DNA of 61,623 bases, from assembly GCF_004343035.1 (NCBI RefSeq), contig NZ_SMCQ01000018.1:1-61623 (forward strand), written 5' to 3'. Position 1 is the first letter of the stretch. Each line of letters opens with the position of its first letter. Positions 58,588 to 61,623 of the stretch are shown one piece after another. This DNA comes from Longibaculum muris. GTDB lineage: Bacteria; Bacillota_I; Bacilli_A; Erysipelotrichales; Coprobacillaceae. The notes under the pieces are model-generated. The model ran no database searches. It was given only the letters and a program-made list of their open reading frames with translations, and had not been told where the DNA came from. Both the position numbers and the translations under genes were made by a program.

Positions 58588-60354
58588 TTATTCCTTAATA
58601 ATATATTGGTTTTTACCAATTTTTTTAGCCTCATATAAAGCTTCATCACTTTGATTGAAAATATCCGCATAAAGCATATCTTCCTTTACAATCGTTGCTC
58701 CTATACTACACTTTAATGAAATATCTTGAATATGAATCTCATTAAGTTTTTTCATCAAAGTCTCTAGTTTTTCTAAAAGAACTTGTTTATCTGTTAAACC
58801 TCTAGCAAAAATTTCAAACTCATCGCCACCATAACGCCCTAAGATATCATCTTCTCTAAATTGAGATTTCAAAATATCAGCAAATGCGAGTAAACATTTA
58901 TCTCCAACCGTATGTCCATACTCATCATTAATACATTTAAAATCATCTAAATCTAAGATAATAAAAGTTCCTAATTGATTTTCTTTCAATAATTGTTGTA
59001 CCAACTCTACAAAACTATTTTTCAAATAAAGCCCTGTTAAATCATCTCGTCTTGATTTTTCCTGTAATTCTTCAACCATAGCATGTTCCTTTGAATTATC
59101 AGTAATCTTATAAACAATCCCTACTGGTTTTACACTCTTTTTATTATCATCAAATAACAATGCATAATCAATCTTGCACCATTTATACATTCCATCAGAA
59201 AACTTCATTCTCACTTCATAAGGATCATTCACTTCTCCTTGGCTCATCTTTTCAAATGTATTTAAAACTGTTAAATAATCATCAGGATGTATCAGATCAC
59301 TTTGACGAATAATGCTTCTAAAGTTATGGAAAACAAGATGCTCAAGATTTAACATTTTTTTAGCATTAGAAGTAAATTTCAAAATATCTTTTTTAATATC
59401 ATATTCAGCAACAACGACATCACTAAAATTAGCAAGCAATTGAAAACGTTTTTCATTTAAATTCTTTTTCTTTTGATCATGATATACAAAATAAAGTAAT
59501 GCTATTAAAGTAATCCCTATAAAAGTAAAGACTATACTTGTTAAAACTCCTGATTCATAAGATAAACTTGACATCAATTCATCTAATTCATGACTATTTG
59601 TCATGGAAAATAAATACCAGTCATTATGTGCTAAAGGCAAGTAAGCAGCATAATATTTTTCATTATCTAATTTTAGAACTTGACTTCCTGATTTATTATT
59701 TTTTAAGTCATTGATAATTGAATCTATAGTTTCTGTTTCTTGAGTAACTGACTTTAAGTTATCGATAAGAGCAATTGAATCATTTGTAACTGTTCTTCCT
59801 TCATTTGTCAATAAATACCACTCTATATCATTTCTTAAAAAACCTGATTGTGAAGTAGATAATAAGTTTTCTACTTCTAATAAAGAATAAATAATTCCAC
59901 TCATTTTTTGATTTATATAAATAGGTGTTAACATAACAATGAATTTTGATTTTTCATTTTTATTTTGATACTCTTTTAATATAAAATCATTAAGTTTTAA
60001 ATTTGATAAAAATTCTTTATCTTTTTGATCAGTATATAAAGCTAATTGTTGTGAAGATAAATAATGAATTTCATAATTTAAATGCAATGATTCTACATGA
60101 GCTATTTTTTCTAAAATTTCCTTTTGATTCTTAGGTGTATCAAATATAACTGAATTCATTGTATTATGAACATCTTGGATATGAGCTTCTAATTCTACTT
60201 TTTGTGTTTCATTAAAAGATTCTAGATTTTTAGAAGCTAAAACATCAAAGGCATTTTCTAGTTTATTACGATAAGTCACAATTAAGATAGTAAAACTACA
60301 TAAAAATACTCCAATCACTAGTACAATAATAAGTATTTTTTTCTTTAAATCCAT
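58588..60354 (-). CDS. Membrane-bound diguanylate cyclase (Cache-PAS-GGDEF)
   Basis: About 588 residues. N-terminal membrane helix (about 5-25), extracellular Cache-like sensor (about 30-265), second helix (about 272-290), a PAS fold (about 305-420) and a GGDEF domain (about 430-588) with intact GRYGGDEF. The inhibitory-site RxxD (REDD) stands five residues before GGDEF. It should make cyclic di-GMP in response to an extracellular signal, with product inhibition. ATG 60354 is set by GAGGTG six bases upstream. Confidence 0.93.
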   Translation of the reverse strand: MDLKKKILIIVLVIGVFLCSFTILIVTYRNKLENAFDVLASKNLESFNETQKVELEAHIQDVHNTMNSVIFDTPKNQKEILEKIAHVESLHLNYEIHYLSSQQLALYTDQKDKEFLSNLKLNDFILKEYQNKNEKSKFIVMLTPIYINQKMSGIIYSLLEVENLLSTSQSGFLRNDIEWYLLTNEGRTVTNDSIALIDNLKSVTQETETIDSIINDLKNNKSGSQVLKLDNEKYYAAYLPLAHNDWYLFSMTNSHELDELMSSLSYESGVLTSIVFTFIGITLIALLYFVYHDQKKKNLNEKRFQLLANFSDVVVAEYDIKKDILKFTSNAKKMLNLEHLVFHNFRSIIRQSDLIHPDDYLTVLNTFEKMSQGEVNDPYEVRMKFSDGMYKWCKIDYALLFDDNKKSVKPVGIVYKITDNSKEHAMVEELQEKSRRDDLTGLYLKNSFVELVQQLLKENQLGTFIILDLDDFKCINDEYGHTVGDKCLLAFADILKSQFREDDILGRYGGDEFEIFARGLTDKQVLLEKLETLMKKLNEIHIQDISLKCSIGATIVKEDMLYADIFNQSDEALYEAKKIGKNQYIIKE

Positions 60355-60413
60355 GAAAATCACCTCTTTGGAATATCTTTATTAAGATAATTATATCGCT
60401 TTTTATATACAAA

Positions 60414-60450
60414 AGCAAAAAAAGGGCGAATCTTAAAAAAGATTTTCCCC
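60414..60450 (-). terminator. Terminator after the winged-helix regulator
   Basis: AATCTT/AAGATT and GGG/CCC hairpin followed on the minus strand by seven T; it overlaps the stop codon. Confidence 0.75.
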
Positions 60451-60839
60451 TATTCATAACATTCAATTAATCTATCTAATTTTTCGATAATATCATGAAA
60501 TTCATCCAATGTAAGTGATTTAATAAGTTCATCATTATTATCTTTAATTGCTCGTTTGATTTGTGGATATATTTTTTGTGTATCTTCACTTAAAAATAGT
60601 TTATCATCCTTGATTTCAATAAAATTCTTTTCTACTAAATGTTTTAAAATAAGCTTTAATAATCTTAAATCAATCTTTGTTTCAGCTTCTATTTCTTCTA
60701 CTGATAATCCTTCAGCATAGTGTAAAGCTAAAATAATTTCATAATCTTCATAAGTTAAATGATATGATTCTAGTAATTGATTGATTCGATTTCTTCTTAA
60801 ACCATACAAAATTGCTATTCTTTTTTCAATTCTATCCAT
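60450..60839 (-). CDS. MarR-like winged-helix regulator
   Basis: About 129 residues. A winged-helix core (about 30-90; YEIILALHYAEGLSVEEIEAETKIDLRLLKLILKHLVEKNFIEI) and a C-terminal helix (about 100-129). It should bind DNA as a dimer; ligand and targets unknown. ATG 60839 has AAGGTG six bases upstream and the promoter at 60859-60887. Confidence 0.8.
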   Translation of the reverse strand: MDRIEKRIAILYGLRRNRINQLLESYHLTYEDYEIILALHYAEGLSVEEIEAETKIDLRLLKLILKHLVEKNFIEIKDDKLFLSEDTQKIYPQIKRAIKDNNDELIKSLTLDEFHDIIEKLDRLIECYE

Positions 60840-60858
60840 ATTTATCACCTTTTTTACT

Positions 60859-60887
60859 ATAATACACCCATATGAATTGAATGTTAA
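60859..60887 (-). promoter_or_regulatory. Promoter of the winged-helix regulator gene
   Basis: TTAACA (60882-60887) and TATTAT (60859-60864) with a 17-base spacer on the minus strand; the -10 box is only 19 bases before the ATG. Confidence 0.65.
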
Positions 60888-60970
60888 GCTATTTTTTTCA
60901 TCTTTAATCATTATAAATTTATTCACAACTCAAATATGAATAATATTTCACTTCAAAAATTAAATACTTT

Positions 60971-61011
60971 CTCAAAAGTGGCGGAAAATCAAGGGCTTAA
61001 GCCACTTTGAG
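60971..61011. other. Long hairpin at the putative element edge
   Basis: CTCAAAAGTGGC and GCCACTTTGAG form an 11-12 bp stem with one bulge, with an internal GGCTTAAGCC palindrome. It lies in a 368-base region (60840-61207) without a gene. Confidence 0.55.
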
Positions 61012-61028
61012 AGGAAAAACAGTTGAGT

Positions 61029-61048
61029 TTTACTACACATTTACTACA
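61029..61048. repeat. Tandem TTTACTACA direct repeats
   Basis: Two exact 9-bp copies (61029-61037 and 61040-61048) with an 11-bp period. Integrase arm sites look like this, but no integrase is visible in the window. Confidence 0.5.
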
Positions 61049-61142
61049 AACGAAGAGCCTTGTTTATGACAAACTAAAAATATGCCAATCCCTATACCGC
61101 AGGTACTCGAAAAGTTAGGATTGACATAAACAGAATATACAA

Positions 61143-61187
61143 AAGGGATATTTCATTCATTCGTATTGAAATATCCCTTGATTTTTT
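61143..61187. terminator. Terminator next to the foreign gene
   Basis: AAGGGATATTTC/GAAATATCCCTT hairpin with a T6 run on the plus side and TTTTG on the minus side. It should end the minus-strand gene that stops at 61208. Confidence 0.75.
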
Positions 61188-61207
61188 ATATTCGTGAAGT
61201 ACTGTAA

Positions 61208-61623
61208 TTAACGGCGGGCACCGCAGTCGCAGTATTCGTAGTCGACATAGGTCTCGTTGTGACCATGGTCTTCCTGATGGGAACCGACCTGAACCTGTTT
61301 TGTTTCGTAGATGGTTTCCGTACGGTAACCGTCGTCGACGCCCGCAAGAATAAGTTCTTTAGCGTGAGCTTTAGCGTCGTTGATGTTATCCGTTGTGTAA
61401 CCGTCGTAGAAGAAGATGTAACGATTGCCTACAGGCACTTTCTGAGTTTCATAGTCGGGAACCGTCACCATGTTGGACACCCACTTCTGTGCGGTGTGCT
61501 GTTTCCACGAATGCTGGTGAGCAGGCTGGCTCGGCTTGTCGGAACCGCTGTTTCCAGAGTTTCCAGAATTGGAGCTGGAAGTGTCTTTTTTATTGGAATC
61601 TGTTGAACTGTTGTTATTATCTT
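61208..61623 (-). CDS. C-terminus of a Ser/Asn-rich surface-type protein (runs off the window)
   Basis: The frame is open from 61622 to the stop at 61208; the N-terminus lies outside the window. The visible part has a low-complexity linker (DNNNSSTDSNKKDTSSSNSGNS and repeats), then HQHSWKQHTAQKWVSN, VPDYETQKVPVGNRYIFFYDG and the Cys pair in YEYCDCGARR. The His/Trp/Cys-rich tail resembles repeats seen in surface proteins of mobile elements. Base composition is clearly GC-richer than the rest, so it is probably foreign DNA. Confidence 0.65.
   Translation of the reverse strand, partial: DNNNSSTDSNKKDTSSSNSGNSGNSGSDKPSQPAHQHSWKQHTAQKWVSNMVTVPDYETQKVPVGNRYIFFYDGYTTDNINDAKAHAKELILAGVDDGYRTETIYETKQVQVGSHQEDHGHNETYVDYEYCDCGARR

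Noticed and set aside
61259-61606. 115-codon open frame on the plus strand over the foreign gene
   Set aside because: It is antisense to the Ser/Asn-rich frame, lacks a ribosome site, and its composition is explained by the GC-richer DNA.

Overview
This is an AT-rich, low-GC Gram-positive chromosome segment. Most genes lie on the minus strand, with strong AGGAGG or GAGGTGAT ribosome binding sites and many simple hairpin-plus-T terminators. The gene content (RapZ, WhiA, a MurF-Ddl fusion, T-box-controlled leu/ilv genes, a lone AICAR transformylase behind a ZTP riboswitch, phospho-beta-glucosidase/RpiR modules) suggests a gut Erysipelotrichia-type Firmicute (Coprobacillus/Thomasclavelia-like). 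That assignment is inference from gene style; no rRNA or other marker gene is present.

Layout. 94-4303 is a compact four-gene minus-strand operon: a ribose-type binding protein, a NarL-type histidine kinase, its LuxR-type response regulator and a second solute-binding protein, with no permease. 4395-9265 holds a CtpE-like P-type ATPase and a large membrane protein ending in a DUF1963/YwqG domain. 9528-13434 is a beta-glucoside-type sugar module (PTS IIC, NagB/YieK-like protein, RDD membrane protein, RpiR regulator) with tandem operators. 13460-23002 is the complete leucine/valine/isoleucine operon leuA-ilvH-ilvC-leuC-leuD-leuB-ilvD-ilvB behind a leucine T-box. 23436-30728 is a peptide-signalling/defence-like cassette: an AgrA-like LytTR regulator, an AgrC-like kinase, two ABC-ATPase/FtsX fusion proteins, a two-helix small protein and an anchored protein of unknown function. 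A candidate LytTR site lies between the kinase and the transporters.

30801-41927 carries cell-wall and housekeeping genes: the MurF-Ddl fusion, zinc-ribbon membrane proteins, a XRE regulator, whiA, rapZ, trxB, HAD phosphatases, hisC and a thioredoxin-like lipoprotein. 41998-44371 is a second beta-glucoside module (6-phospho-beta-glucosidase plus RpiR) whose promoter carries operators with the same ACAWTGT core as the PTS promoter 32 kb away. 44444-52270 includes gpmI, pgsA, a P-loop kinase, ftsEX, a DUF5714 protein, the ZTP riboswitch with AICAR transformylase, and DUF1294/DUF1905 proteins. 52397-60839 includes asnB, a diacylglycerol kinase-like protein, a methyltransferase, an O-antigen-ligase-like protein, a Cof-type phosphatase, a GGDEF cyclase and a winged-helix regulator.

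At about 61.2 kb base composition changes abruptly to GC-rich. The window ends inside the C-terminus of a foreign-looking Ser/Asn-rich protein, preceded by hairpins and short direct repeats. This looks like the edge of a mobile element. I saw no tRNA, rRNA, CRISPR array or insertion sequence.
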